Positions 10,169 through 18,126 of a stretch of DNA of 64,000 bases are shown piece after piece (within the stretch, counting starts at the first letter, position 1; each line of letters begins with the position of its first letter). Source of the stretch: Seonamhaeicola sp. (GTDB lineage: Bacteria > Bacteroidota > Bacteroidia > Flavobacteriales > Flavobacteriaceae). The translations under genes were made by a program, and so were the position numbers. The notes beneath the pieces were generated by a model. The model did not search any database and had not been told where the DNA came from. It saw only the letters and a program-made list of their open reading frames with translations. Location of the stretch: NCBI RefSeq assembly GCF_028281565.1, contig NZ_JANQJQ010000037.1, forward strand, positions 1-64,000, given 5' to 3'.

Positions 10169-10289
10169 TATTTAGTACCTATTTTGGAAATATACTAATT
10201 TGGTTGCCCACCTTTATAAAGTCTTTAAAAATCGGTTATTATTTCGTAATTTAGCGCTCCGCTTAAACAAAATAAATTTACTCGAACTT

Positions 10290-11579
10290 ATGGCAAATAC
10301 TGCAACCATTGAAATAGGTGGTCAAAAACATGAATTTCCTTTAGTTGAAGGAACAGAAAACGAAGTTGCAATAGATATTAAAAGCCTTAGAGCAGCTACA
10401 AATGGCTTCATAACGCTTGATTCCGGTTATAAAAACACAGGGTCTTGCGAAAGTGCTATTACTTTTTTAGATGGAGAAAAAGGTATTTTAAGATACCGCG
10501 GGTACTCCATTGAAGAATTGGCAGAAAAAGCGCATTTTTTAGAAGTAGCTTACCTTTTAATCTTTGGTGAATTGCCAACAGCAGAACAGTTGGATAAGTT
10601 TCATGCGGATATAAAAACGCATTCGGTAGTTGATGATGACGTTAAGAAGATCTTGGATGCGTTCCCAAAAGCAGCACATCCTATGGGCGTATTGTCATCT
10701 TTAACAAGTGCTTTAACAGCTTTTAACCCGGATTCTGTTAATGTTGATTCTGAAGAAGATATGTACAACGCTATTGTCAGGTTGTTAGGAAAGCTTCCTA
10801 TTTTGGTGGCATGGACCATGCGTAAGAAAAAGGGATTGCCATTGTACTACGGAGACTCATCTTTAGGGTATGTTGAGAACATTTTAAAAATGATGTTCAA
10901 ACAACCGAATGAAGAGCGCTATATTCAAAATCCTATTTTGGTCAATGCTTTGGATAAGTTATTGATTCTTCATGCAGATCATGAGCAAAACTGTTCTACT
11001 TCTACAGTTAGAATTACAGGATCTTCACATGCCGGATTGTTTGCTTCAATTTCAGCCGGTATTTCAGCATTATGGGGGCCACTTCATGGAGGAGCCAACC
11101 AGGCAGTTTTAGAAATGCTGGAAGCTATTAAAGCGGATGATGGAGATACCAAAAAATACATGGCTAAAGCTAAGGATAAATCAGATCCGTTCCGCTTAAT
11201 GGGATTCGGTCATAGAGTTTATAAAAATTTCGATCCTCGTGCCAGGATCATCAAAAAAGCTGCCGATGAAGTTTTAGGTGATTTAGGTGTTGTAGATCCT
11301 ATTTTAGATATTGCCAAAGGGTTAGAACAAGAAGCCTTAATTGATGATTATTTTGTACAGCGTAAACTATATCCGAATGTAGATTTCTATTCCGGTATTA
11401 TTTACAGAGCTATGGGAATTCCAACAGAAATGTTTACGGTAATGTTTGCTTTAGGGCGCTTGCCAGGTTGGATTGCGCAATGGAGAGAAATGCGTTTGCG
11501 CAAAGAGCCCATTGGTAGGCCAAGACAACTTTATGTTGGTGCTACAGAACGACCTTTTCTTCCAATTGCAGAAAGATAG
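10290..11579 (+). CDS. gltA: Citrate synthase, bacterial type (GltA)
   Basis: The 429-residue protein is the typical bacterial GltA. It has the N-terminal beta-rich extension (MANTATIEIGGQKHEFPLVEG, GFITLDSGYKNTGSCESAIT, YRGYSIEELA) and the catalytic set LWGPLHGGANQAVLEML (His), GFGHRVYKNFDPRA (His) and NVDFYSGIIYRAMG (Asp). The ATG at 10290 gives the family start; an in-frame TTG 90 bp upstream only adds unrelated residues. The enzyme catalyses the same reaction as its upstream neighbour but is only distantly related to it. Confidence 0.96.
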   Translation: MANTATIEIGGQKHEFPLVEGTENEVAIDIKSLRAATNGFITLDSGYKNTGSCESAITFLDGEKGILRYRGYSIEELAEKAHFLEVAYLLIFGELPTAEQLDKFHADIKTHSVVDDDVKKILDAFPKAAHPMGVLSSLTSALTAFNPDSVNVDSEEDMYNAIVRLLGKLPILVAWTMRKKKGLPLYYGDSSLGYVENILKMMFKQPNEERYIQNPILVNALDKLLILHADHEQNCSTSTVRITGSSHAGLFASISAGISALWGPLHGGANQAVLEMLEAIKADDGDTKKYMAKAKDKSDPFRLMGFGHRVYKNFDPRARIIKKAADEVLGDLGVVDPILDIAKGLEQEALIDDYFVQRKLYPNVDFYSGIIYRAMGIPTEMFTVMFALGRLPGWIAQWREMRLRKEPIGRPRQLYVGATERPFLPIAER

Positions 11580-11605
11580 CATTTAAAATATTTTAAATAA
11601 TTGTT

Positions 11606-11642
11606 AAGCTTCATAGTTTTTCTATGAAGCTTTTCTTTTTTT
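11606..11642 (+). terminator. Terminator after gltA
   Basis: AAGCTTCATAG and CTATGAAGCTT form an 11-bp stem with a T-rich loop, followed by a T-rich tract to about 11642. Confidence 0.9.
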
Positions 11643-11730
11643 ATGGGTTATTTTTAAGAATAATTCAAAGAATTCCTTTTTTATCGTTAGCTTTGAAACT
11701 TTAAAATTTAAAAAGGTTTTTGAGTTTTAT

Positions 11731-12642
11731 ATGGAATTAAATATTCAGAATGAAACGTCAAGGTTAAGAGCAGTTGTTTTGGGAACTGCAGAAAGTTGCG
11801 GACCAATACCAAAAGTAGAAGATTGTTACGACCCTAAAAGCATTCAACATGTATTGGCGGGCACTTACCCCAAAGAAGCGGATATGATTTTAGAAATGGA
11901 AGCGGTTGCCGAAGTTTTTAAAAAGTATGATGTTACCGTTTACAGACCAGATGTCTTAAAAGATTGTAATCAGATTTTTTCCAGGGATATTGCTTTCGTT
12001 ATTGAAGACAAAGTGATAAAAGCCAACATTTTACCGGATAGAGATAAAGAGATTGAAGCCATTAGGTACGTTTGGAATAAAATAGAAAATAAAAACCGAA
12101 TTATTTTACCCGAAGCATGCCATGTTGAAGGCGGTGATGTTATGCCATGGAACGATTATATTTTTATCGGTACCTATACCGGTGCAGATTATCCTGATAT
12201 TATAACGGCCAGAACAAATATACAGGCGGTACACGCTATTCAGGATTTATTCCCGAATAAAAAAGTAAAAGCCTTCGAATTAAGAAAATCCAATACGGAT
12301 CCTAAAGAAAATGCATTGCATTTGGACTGCTGTTTTCAGCCTATAGGAAAAGATAAAGCCATTATTCACAAAAACGGATTTTTGATTGAAAGTGAGTACG
12401 AGTGGCTGGTCAATTTCTTTGGAAAGGAAAATATATTCGAGATCACCAAAGATGAAATGTACGACATGTATAGTAACATCTTCTCTATATCAGAAGAGGT
12501 TATTATTTCTGAAAAGAATTTTACACGCTTAAATGTCTGGCTACGTGAACAAGGTTTTACAGTAGAAGAAGTCCCTTATGCCGAAATCGGGAAGCAGGAA
12601 GGCTTGCTCCGTTGTACTACAATGCCTCTAATAAGAGATTAA
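11731..12642 (+). CDS. Dimethylarginine dimethylaminohydrolase-like amidinohydrolase
   Basis: The 303-residue protein belongs to the guanidino-group-modifying superfamily (DDAH, arginine deiminase, amidinotransferases). It shows His131-Val-Glu133-Gly-Gly-Asp136, the His in ALHLDCCFQPIG, and the C-terminal nucleophile Cys295 in LLRCTTMPLIRD. The likely reaction is hydrolysis of a guanidino compound such as dimethylarginine or arginine to citrulline plus an amine; the true substrate cannot be read from sequence. A decayed copy of its last 20 or so codons lies at 13421-13483. The gene follows gltA behind a terminator, in a stretch with eno and citrate synthase that I recall as common in flavobacteria. 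Confidence 0.88.
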   Translation: MELNIQNETSRLRAVVLGTAESCGPIPKVEDCYDPKSIQHVLAGTYPKEADMILEMEAVAEVFKKYDVTVYRPDVLKDCNQIFSRDIAFVIEDKVIKANILPDRDKEIEAIRYVWNKIENKNRIILPEACHVEGGDVMPWNDYIFIGTYTGADYPDIITARTNIQAVHAIQDLFPNKKVKAFELRKSNTDPKENALHLDCCFQPIGKDKAIIHKNGFLIESEYEWLVNFFGKENIFEITKDEMYDMYSNIFSISEEVIISEKNFTRLNVWLREQGFTVEEVPYAEIGKQEGLLRCTTMPLIRD

Positions 12643-12646
12643 CGGT

Positions 12647-13360
12647 TTAATCTTCCTCATAATAAACCAAAGTGTTATAAGATGACAGGGTTGGATATGT
12701 TTTATGTGTAGAAACGCTCGTTACGCTAAACCCTCTATAGTTTCCATGTTTCCATTCAACGCTTTTTAAAATAGGACTATAAGTGCCGGTAATATCATAC
12801 CATTTGTATTTTCCGTCTTTCCATTCAACTTGCTTTAAAGCGGGATTATATACGCCTGCTAATAAGAGCCCCCTATATGTTCCATGTTTCCATTCTACCT
12901 GCTTCAGTTCAGGATTGTATACGCCTTGTACGTCATAACCTCGATATTTTCCGTACTCCCATTCAACTAATTGCAACGAAGGGTTGTAAACTCCGGCAAG
13001 TGCATAATTTCTGTATCTACTTTCTTTCCACACCACTTTTTTAAATTCCGGGTTATAGACTCCTACCACTGTGTAACCTTTATATCTGCCTTCTTTCCAT
13101 TCTACAATTCCTAATTCAGGGTTGTAGACCCCTGCTATAGCATAGCTTTTATACTTGCTTTCTTTCCATTCAACCAGCTTTGAAGTGGGATTATAAACAC
13201 CATGTATATCATAGCCCTTAAATCGCCCATATTTATAATAGATTTCATTGTCAATGGTATTTGAGAACCTGGGTATGGCAGTTACATGATAATTGCTTAT
13301 ACACGAGTTTAAAATCAATAGAGGGATCAACGCATTCAAAAAGAAATGAAGTCTTTTCAT
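12647..13360 (-). CDS. Lipoprotein made of 23-residue tandem repeats
   Basis: The 237-residue product has a lipoprotein signal (MKRLHFFLNALIPLLILNSC, Cys at about 20). From about residue 45 it consists of seven full tandem units of 23 residues and one partial unit, with the pattern [KR]Y[KR]xYxxxGVYNPxLKxVEWKxG. The spacing of Tyr/Trp and Gly recalls MORN or YwqK-type beta-hairpin repeats, but the unit is not one I recognise. It is convergent with the DDAH-like gene, 4 bp between the stop codons, and is flanked on its other side by a relic of the DDAH 3' end. It is probably anchored to a membrane facing the periplasm or exterior; function unknown. Confidence 0.85.
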   Translation of the reverse strand: MKRLHFFLNALIPLLILNSCISNYHVTAIPRFSNTIDNEIYYKYGRFKGYDIHGVYNPTSKLVEWKESKYKSYAIAGVYNPELGIVEWKEGRYKGYTVVGVYNPEFKKVVWKESRYRNYALAGVYNPSLQLVEWEYGKYRGYDVQGVYNPELKQVEWKHGTYRGLLLAGVYNPALKQVEWKDGKYKWYDITGTYSPILKSVEWKHGNYRGFSVTSVSTHKTYPTLSSYNTLVYYEED

Positions 13361-13420
13361 AATTTAGGTTATGAGTGATTAATATTTTAGGAGAATCAAA
13401 AACTGTACCTAAATTTATAA

Positions 13421-13483
13421 GAAGTTCTTTAGTCCGAAATAGGGGAGGAGGAAGGCTTGCTCCGTTGTGCAATAAGGCCCTAA
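13421..13483 (+). pseudogene. Decayed copy of the DDAH-like gene 3' end
   Basis: Read in frame this segment gives EVL*SEIGEEEGLLRCAIRP*, which aligns with EVPYAEIGKQEGLLRCTTMP at the end of the DDAH-like protein, including the catalytic Cys context. The core GGAAGGCTTGCTCCGTTGT is identical to the intact gene at about 12597-12615. It has an internal stop and an early terminal stop. It is on the same strand and lies 853 bp downstream of the homologous sequence, with the repeat lipoprotein gene in between. Confidence 0.8.
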
Positions 13484-13520
13484 ATCAGAAATTTTGATTG
13501 TCAACGGTTAATGCCTTAGG

Positions 13521-14381
13521 TTAGTTAGTAGCGTATAGCTTCTTTTTATATTCCAAAGGCGTCATTTTGATGTATTTTTTGAATTGCCTGTGAAAGAATG
13601 ACATGTTTTCATACCCACAATTTAAAGCAATATCAAGGAGTTTATTATTGGTTTCCTGAAGCAGTACACAAACTTTCCTTATTCTAAATTCATTTAAATA
13701 ATTTGTGAAAGAACGCTTGAACTGTTTTTTAAAATACTTGCAAAAAGCACCGTCGGTCAAATAAGTAATGGTCGCCAGTTCTTCAATCCTTATTTTTCTT
13801 TGATAGTTTTCTTCTACAAATTCCAATATATTTTTTATTCTGGGGTCGGGTTTTTCAGAATATTGATAGAGATTGCCTTTTTCTGACAATATCGCTTTGT
13901 TTTTAGCGTCACTTAGTTGAAAAAGAATGTCTAACAGGCTTATTAACCGTCTTCCGGGTTCCAAATCAATTAAGGATAATAGTTGGTCCCCGATAGTTTT
14001 ATTAAACGCTAAATCAGTAAACTTTATTCCAAATTGTGAGATCTCAAGTAACTTTTTAATGGGGCTCAGGCTTTTGTTTTCATAAATAAACGAAGAAAAA
14101 GCGTTTTCTGTCCATTGGATACAGTAAGACTCCACGCCGGCTTCATAGTCAGATTCGTTTTTCCAATTATGAGGCACATTTTTGCCGATCAAAACCAAAT
14201 CGCCATGGGTAAAAGTATCAATACTGCTTCCTACATGCCTGATGCCGCTACTTTTTGAAATATAGGTGAGCTCATAATCTTCATGATAATGCCAGGGGGC
14301 GTCAAACGCGGAATTAACATACTTGAAAGCATGTATAGAGCCTTCTAATTCATGTGGAATATGTTCTAATTGTGCTTTCAA
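13521..14381 (-). CDS. AraC-family transcriptional regulator with cupin sensor
   Basis: The 286-residue protein has an N-terminal cupin-like ligand-binding domain (about 10-130: WHYHEDYELTYI, FTHGDLVLIGKNVPHNW) and a C-terminal AraC-type double helix-turn-helix (about 185-283: RIEELATITYLTDGAFCKYFKKQF and CGYENMSFFHRQFKKYIKMTPLEYKK). It is divergent from the PfkB kinase gene, with a perfect palindrome (14414-14438) between the two starts. The context says it senses a sugar or sugar phosphate and controls the kinase-isomerase-aldolase operon, and probably itself. Confidence 0.93.
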   Translation of the reverse strand: MKAQLEHIPHELEGSIHAFKYVNSAFDAPWHYHEDYELTYISKSSGIRHVGSSIDTFTHGDLVLIGKNVPHNWKNESDYEAGVESYCIQWTENAFSSFIYENKSLSPIKKLLEISQFGIKFTDLAFNKTIGDQLLSLIDLEPGRRLISLLDILFQLSDAKNKAILSEKGNLYQYSEKPDPRIKNILEFVEENYQRKIRIEELATITYLTDGAFCKYFKKQFKRSFTNYLNEFRIRKVCVLLQETNNKLLDIALNCGYENMSFFHRQFKKYIKMTPLEYKKKLYATN

Positions 14382-14413
14382 ATCGTTTACAAAGGTATAT
14401 TATATTTAATTAA

Positions 14414-14438
14414 AGACAAAATAGTACATATTTTGTCT
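14414..14438. promoter_or_regulatory. Palindromic operator in the AraC/kinase divergent region
   Basis: AGACAAAAT (14414-14422) and ATTTTGTCT (14430-14438) are perfect 9-bp inverted arms separated by 7 bp. The site lies between the divergent araC-like and pfkB-like genes, about 35 bp before the -7 element of the kinase promoter, so it is the best candidate binding site for the regulator. Confidence 0.7.
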
Positions 14439-14472
14439 AATAGCAGATTTAAATTAAAGTGCGCTTCAGTCG

Positions 14473-14480
14473 TAACTTTG
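14473..14480 (+). promoter_or_regulatory. -7 promoter element of the sugar operon
   Basis: TAACTTTG matches TAnnTTTG and lies 18 bp before the ATG at 14499. Its position supports 14499 as the kinase start in preference to the upstream in-frame codon at 14370, which would run across the operator. Confidence 0.7.
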
Positions 14481-14498
14481 AAGAAAGCATATAGAATT

Positions 14499-15401
14499 AT
14501 GAAAGTATTGTGTAGTGGATTAAATGTTGTAGACCTGTTGGTTTCAGCGCCGGATCATATTAAAATGGGGTACAAAAATGAGAGTGACCGCATTATAATG
14601 CAAGGTGGTGCCCCTGCAGGCAATGCCGCTTGTGGTTTGGCAAGTTTAGGCCATGAAACATTCTTTTTAGGGTATTTAGGGGATAACCCTCTGAGTATTG
14701 TTGCCAGAAATGAACTGGCCAATTATGGCGTAAAAGAAGATTTCTTATATTATAAAGAAGGTGCTTCACCCGCTATAGCCATTGTTCAAATTGATAACAA
14801 AGGCGAGCGTACCGTATTGTATTCCATGCAGGATTATATACCGTTTGACCCTGGAGATTTAAATGAGGAACTGGTTAAAGATTTTAGCCTGTTTTTAGTG
14901 GACGGATATGATACGGACATTAATCTTCATCTCTTAAAAGTAGGAAAGAAGTATGGCATTAAAACGGTTTTGGATATGGAGGCCGCGGACTTAGATATTA
15001 TGAAGCAGATGTTGCGCCTTAGTACAGACCCTATTTTGCCTTTGGAATGTGCCCAAACCCTATCGGGACAAGAGCATCCCGAAGCCTGTTTGAGAGCCCT
15101 TTCGGAATTAACAAACGGGCAAGTTGTTATTACCGATGGTGCCCATGGTTCTTATGCTTTAGAGTATAAGAATTTAGTACATCAACCGGCGTTTAAAGTG
15201 GATGTGGTTGACACTACAGGGTGTGGCGATGCTTTTCATGCCGCTTATGCTTCTGCTTTATTGCAGGGGTTCAGTTTAAAAGAGCGACTTACCTACGCCA
15301 GCTTTTTCGCATCGCAGGTAGCGCGACATTTTGGAGGACGAACATTTTTACCGGACCGTGCTTTTATGGAAGCTAATGGTCCGTTACCAGTAAATCAGTA
15401 A
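14499..15401 (+). CDS. PfkB-family sugar kinase
   Basis: The 300-residue protein is a ribokinase/PfkB-type kinase. It has the N-terminal substrate-binding GGAPAGNAACGLASLG (about residues 28-43) and the C-terminal catalytic signature DTTGCGDAFHAAYA with the Asp base at about 252. These enzymes phosphorylate sugars or sugar phosphates with ATP. It is the first gene of a three-gene operon, 11 bp before the isomerase-like gene. In such an operon it would phosphorylate the ketose made by the isomerase, giving the aldolase substrate. The exact sugar is unknown. Confidence 0.92.
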   Translation: MKVLCSGLNVVDLLVSAPDHIKMGYKNESDRIIMQGGAPAGNAACGLASLGHETFFLGYLGDNPLSIVARNELANYGVKEDFLYYKEGASPAIAIVQIDNKGERTVLYSMQDYIPFDPGDLNEELVKDFSLFLVDGYDTDINLHLLKVGKKYGIKTVLDMEAADLDIMKQMLRLSTDPILPLECAQTLSGQEHPEACLRALSELTNGQVVITDGAHGSYALEYKNLVHQPAFKVDVVDTTGCGDAFHAAYASALLQGFSLKERLTYASFFASQVARHFGGRTFLPDRAFMEANGPLPVNQ

Positions 15402-15412
15402 ATAGTATACTT

Positions 15413-16921
15413 ATGGAAGTTTTAAATAATATATCATTAAAAAAGGGCATTGTTAGTCATTTGTTTGAAAAGGTAATAACCCCTGCTAAACCTGCATATG
15501 TTGCCAAAATAGCCGTAGTGGGAATTGGTTTGGAAGAACATTTTGACTGGCAATCCATTTTAGAGAATTACGACATAGCAAAAAAGAGTTTAGCCAAAGC
15601 TTTGCCTAAAAATAAATTTGAACTGATCACTTCTGAGCAACCTTTGCAAACTAAAGAGGAGATCCACACCTGGTTGCAAAGTATGCATGCTCAAAATATT
15701 GAAGGGCTTATTATTTACCAGGCGTCCTTTATTGCAGGCGATTTAGCAGCAACCATAGCCCGATGGCTGAACCAAAATGTTATTCCCGTTTTAAGTTGGT
15801 CCCATGATGAAATAACAGGAGGCAGGTTATCAAATAACAGGCTTTGCGGTCAAAATTTCTTGCTGAATATTTTCAATTCGTGCGACGTGAAGTATTCATG
15901 GTTATTCGAATCTCCAAATAGTGACGACTTCAAGTCTAATATTTTAAAGTTTGCAAAATCCGTATACGCCAAAGCCTCTATCAATCAAAAAGCAGTGGGT
16001 ATGATCGGAGGTTTCCGGGTACCTGGTTTTTACGATTGCGAGCTCAATGAATTATCACTGTTAAATACCTTCGGAATTAAAGTGGACAGAATAGATTTTC
16101 AGACTATCTGGCAACATGGGGAGCAGTTTACAGATGCCATTATTCTGGAAATAAAATCAGAGTTATTAAATCATCCGTTGTGCAAGTTTAATAATGTACC
16201 GGACGAACAGATAGAGAAATCAATCCGGCTTTCGTTAGCGGTAGCAGATTATGCGCGTATTAATGATTATTTGGGCATAGGCTTAAAGAACTGGCCTGAA
16301 TTATTTGACCACTATGGTATTGCCGGTGATGGTGCCGGCGCCCTGATCCAGGATCTGGGGATCCCGGTTGCAGATGAGTCCGATATGGGCGCCTTGTTGA
16401 CCATGGTCCTGATGAATCAATTGAGTTTAGGAGAAGCAGTTCCAACACTTGTGGACTTATCCCTGATTAACCAGGATAAAAACCAAATAGGTTTTTGGCA
16501 TTGCGGAGGGGCACCAACAAAACTAATTAACGAAGCTACCGGTTATGAAGTAAGGAACCATAGTATCCTGGAAAACTATAGCGTTGAAAGTAGCGTGGGC
16601 ATGTTATTGGAATTTTTGCAAAAACAGGGGCCGGTAACGATTGCCAAATACCAATACCCGGATGCCGGAAAAGTTTTGGTTTGGGAAGGCGATGTAAGGT
16701 CATCAGAAATGGCATTCAGAGGTAGTTATGCAGAAGTAGAACCAAGGCGAAATTCTGCCGAAGATATTTTAAGTACCGTATTAAATAACGGTTTGGATCA
16801 CCATTGGATTATCGGCAGAGGCTATTTGCAAAAGGGTTTACATGAATTAAATCATTGGTTAGGAATAAAAAATATAGAAATAGATAAAAGTAAAGATCAC
16901 TTATATGGACGTAGCAATTAA
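15413..16921 (+). CDS. L-fucose/L-arabinose isomerase-like protein
   Basis: The 502-residue protein resembles the fucose/arabinose isomerase fold (COG2407-like). Candidate metal and catalytic residues are Glu322 in VADESDMGALLT and His363 in FWHCGGAP, set in the C-terminal half, with a Rossmann-like N-terminal half (GLIIYQASFIAGDLAATIARWL). Members interconvert aldoses and ketoses with a divalent metal. It is placed between a PfkB kinase and a class II aldolase, so it probably performs the first step of sugar breakdown. It overlaps or abuts the aldolase gene, which indicates tight coupling. The substrate cannot be told from sequence; a non-catalytic homologue is less likely. Confidence 0.8.
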   Translation: MEVLNNISLKKGIVSHLFEKVITPAKPAYVAKIAVVGIGLEEHFDWQSILENYDIAKKSLAKALPKNKFELITSEQPLQTKEEIHTWLQSMHAQNIEGLIIYQASFIAGDLAATIARWLNQNVIPVLSWSHDEITGGRLSNNRLCGQNFLLNIFNSCDVKYSWLFESPNSDDFKSNILKFAKSVYAKASINQKAVGMIGGFRVPGFYDCELNELSLLNTFGIKVDRIDFQTIWQHGEQFTDAIILEIKSELLNHPLCKFNNVPDEQIEKSIRLSLAVADYARINDYLGIGLKNWPELFDHYGIAGDGAGALIQDLGIPVADESDMGALLTMVLMNQLSLGEAVPTLVDLSLINQDKNQIGFWHCGGAPTKLINEATGYEVRNHSILENYSVESSVGMLLEFLQKQGPVTIAKYQYPDAGKVLVWEGDVRSSEMAFRGSYAEVEPRRNSAEDILSTVLNNGLDHHWIIGRGYLQKGLHELNHWLGIKNIEIDKSKDHLYGRSN

Positions 16922-16925
16922 ACGT

Positions 16926-17789
16926 ATGGAAAAGGCAGTTTATAATCAGCCATACAACAACCTGCAAGAACTATTTGTAGATTATAGAAATACAAAACGA
17001 TGCCTGCCAGCTTTTAACGTAAACGATAATTACGATTTAAAAGCGGTGGTAGAATCAGCCGAAGAACTCGATACACATGTGATGGTCATGACCTATCCGC
17101 CTGTGGCAGAATTAAATACACCCGAGGTGTTCCGTTCTTTGGTAGACGGATTCAAAAAACAGGCGACAAATGATATTTATCTTCATTTAGATCATAGTAC
17201 CTCTGTTGATCTATGTAAAAGAGCTATTGATGCCGGTTATGATGCTGTTATGATAGATGGCTCTCAAGTCAATCTTGAAGAGAATATTAAAATGACCAAA
17301 GCAGTGGTCGATTACGCCAATAGTGCAGGGGTTGTGGTTGAAGCTGAAATAGGAAAAATTATGGGACGTGGTGTTGAAGTGAAATCAGATAATGATTTTT
17401 TAGCCGATGTTGGAGAAGTAACCAGACTCTATGAAGAAACAGGCGTTCATTTAATGGCCATTGGCATTGGAACAGCACATGGGTTTACGCCAACAGAACC
17501 TAAAATTCACTTTGACAGGTTAGGAGAGATAGCCGAAGCTATTCCTATACCATTGGTGTTGCATGGAGGCACAGGCATCCCGGATGCGGATATTCAAAGA
17601 TCGATTGAGATGGGGATGAGTAAAATTAATATTGGTACCATTGTGCATACAACCTATATGAAATATGCTTTGGAAGAAATTCAAAAAGCCGGCGATGGGG
17701 CTTATCCGCCATATGTTATGAAGGAAGTATTGCCAAAGATTAAAGATGTGGTAAAAGGCAGGCTTAGAGCCGTAAACTTTTTACAGTAA
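16926..17789 (+). CDS. Class II fructose/tagatose-bisphosphate aldolase family protein
   Basis: The 287-residue protein is a zinc-dependent class II aldolase of the GatY/KbaY/FbaA type. Metal and catalytic positions are visible in YLHLDHSTS, AIGIGTAHG and PLVLHGGTGIPD, and the phosphate-binding part in MSKINIGT. It would cleave a ketose (bis)phosphate into dihydroxyacetone phosphate and an aldehyde. An upstream ATG at 16905 is possible and would overlap the isomerase gene by 17 bp; the ATG at 16926 starts 4 bp after that stop. It is the last gene of the operon. No transporter is encoded nearby. Confidence 0.9.
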   Translation: MEKAVYNQPYNNLQELFVDYRNTKRCLPAFNVNDNYDLKAVVESAEELDTHVMVMTYPPVAELNTPEVFRSLVDGFKKQATNDIYLHLDHSTSVDLCKRAIDAGYDAVMIDGSQVNLEENIKMTKAVVDYANSAGVVVEAEIGKIMGRGVEVKSDNDFLADVGEVTRLYEETGVHLMAIGIGTAHGFTPTEPKIHFDRLGEIAEAIPIPLVLHGGTGIPDADIQRSIEMGMSKINIGTIVHTTYMKYALEEIQKAGDGAYPPYVMKEVLPKIKDVVKGRLRAVNFLQ

Positions 17790-17794
17790 ATAAA

Positions 17795-17949
17795 GAAACT
17801 GTCTAAAAAGCTAAATTTTTGTCAACCTGAACTCCTGTGCTGAGCTTAGTCGAAGTATGTTTCAGGTTCTCATAATACCTTATAACTTGTGAGATGAGAT
17901 TCTGAAATAAATTCAGAATGACAATTGGAGTCAATTTTTAGACAGTTTC
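17795..17949. mobile_element. MITE-like element with 15-bp terminal inverted repeats
   Basis: GAAACTGTCTAAAAA (17795-17809) and TTTTTAGACAGTTTC (17935-17949) are perfect 15-bp terminal inverted repeats enclosing 125 bp. The interior contains further palindromes, for example AACCTGA/TCAGGTT and a hairpin around ATTCTGAA...TTCAGAAT. There is no reading frame and no clear target duplication. This fits a non-autonomous miniature transposable element. Confidence 0.7.
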
Positions 17950-17958
17950 CCTTTTAAC

Positions 17959-17994
17959 TTAACGCATATCGGGGCCCGCAATAAGTTCGAATTG
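17959..17994 (-). pseudogene. Remnant of a TonB-like gene 3' end
   Basis: Read on the minus strand this stretch encodes QFELIAGPDMR and a stop, matching KFELIVGPDMC at the end of the intact gene 18127-18963. Nucleotide similarity extends over about 50 bp (17943-17995 against 18113-18163). It is the last trace of a tandem copy of that gene. Confidence 0.65.
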
Positions 17995-18022
17995 CTATTT
18001 AAAAAGTCAACTTAAATTCTGT

Positions 18023-18095
18023 TGTCAGTTTGAGCCTGTCGAAAACGATCTTGACCATCCAAGGGTTAAACTATTTCGACAGGCTCAATATGACA
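18023..18095. repeat. Inverted repeat with GCCTGTCGAA arms
   Basis: The arms at 18023-18044 and 18074-18095 are inverted repeats of 22 bp with about three mismatches; the core is TGAGCCTGTCGAAA / TTTCGACAGGCTCA. They surround 29 bp. It resembles dispersed intergenic palindromes with a TCGACAGGCTCA core. Together with the adjacent MITE-like element and gene remnant it fills the 337-bp spacer. Confidence 0.7.
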
Positions 18096-18126
18096 TTTTT
18101 ACTTAATCTTTAAACAGTTTTTTAAG

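Noticed and set aside
10200-10289. Extended start for gltA
   Set aside because: The extra 30 residues are not part of the GltA family and cover promoter-type sequence; the ATG at 10290 gives the conserved N-terminus.
13251-13472. Small minus-strand frame overlapping the repeat lipoprotein start
   Set aside because: It runs out of frame across the signal peptide and the DDAH relic and has no family signature.
14370-14498. Extended start for the PfkB kinase
   Set aside because: The extension runs through the palindromic operator and the -7 element; the family start is at 14499.
15413-16921. Assignment of the sugar operon to sulfoquinovose breakdown
   Set aside because: The enzyme classes could fit, but no sulfo-sugar transporter, glycosidase or sulfolactaldehyde enzyme is nearby, so the substrate is left open.
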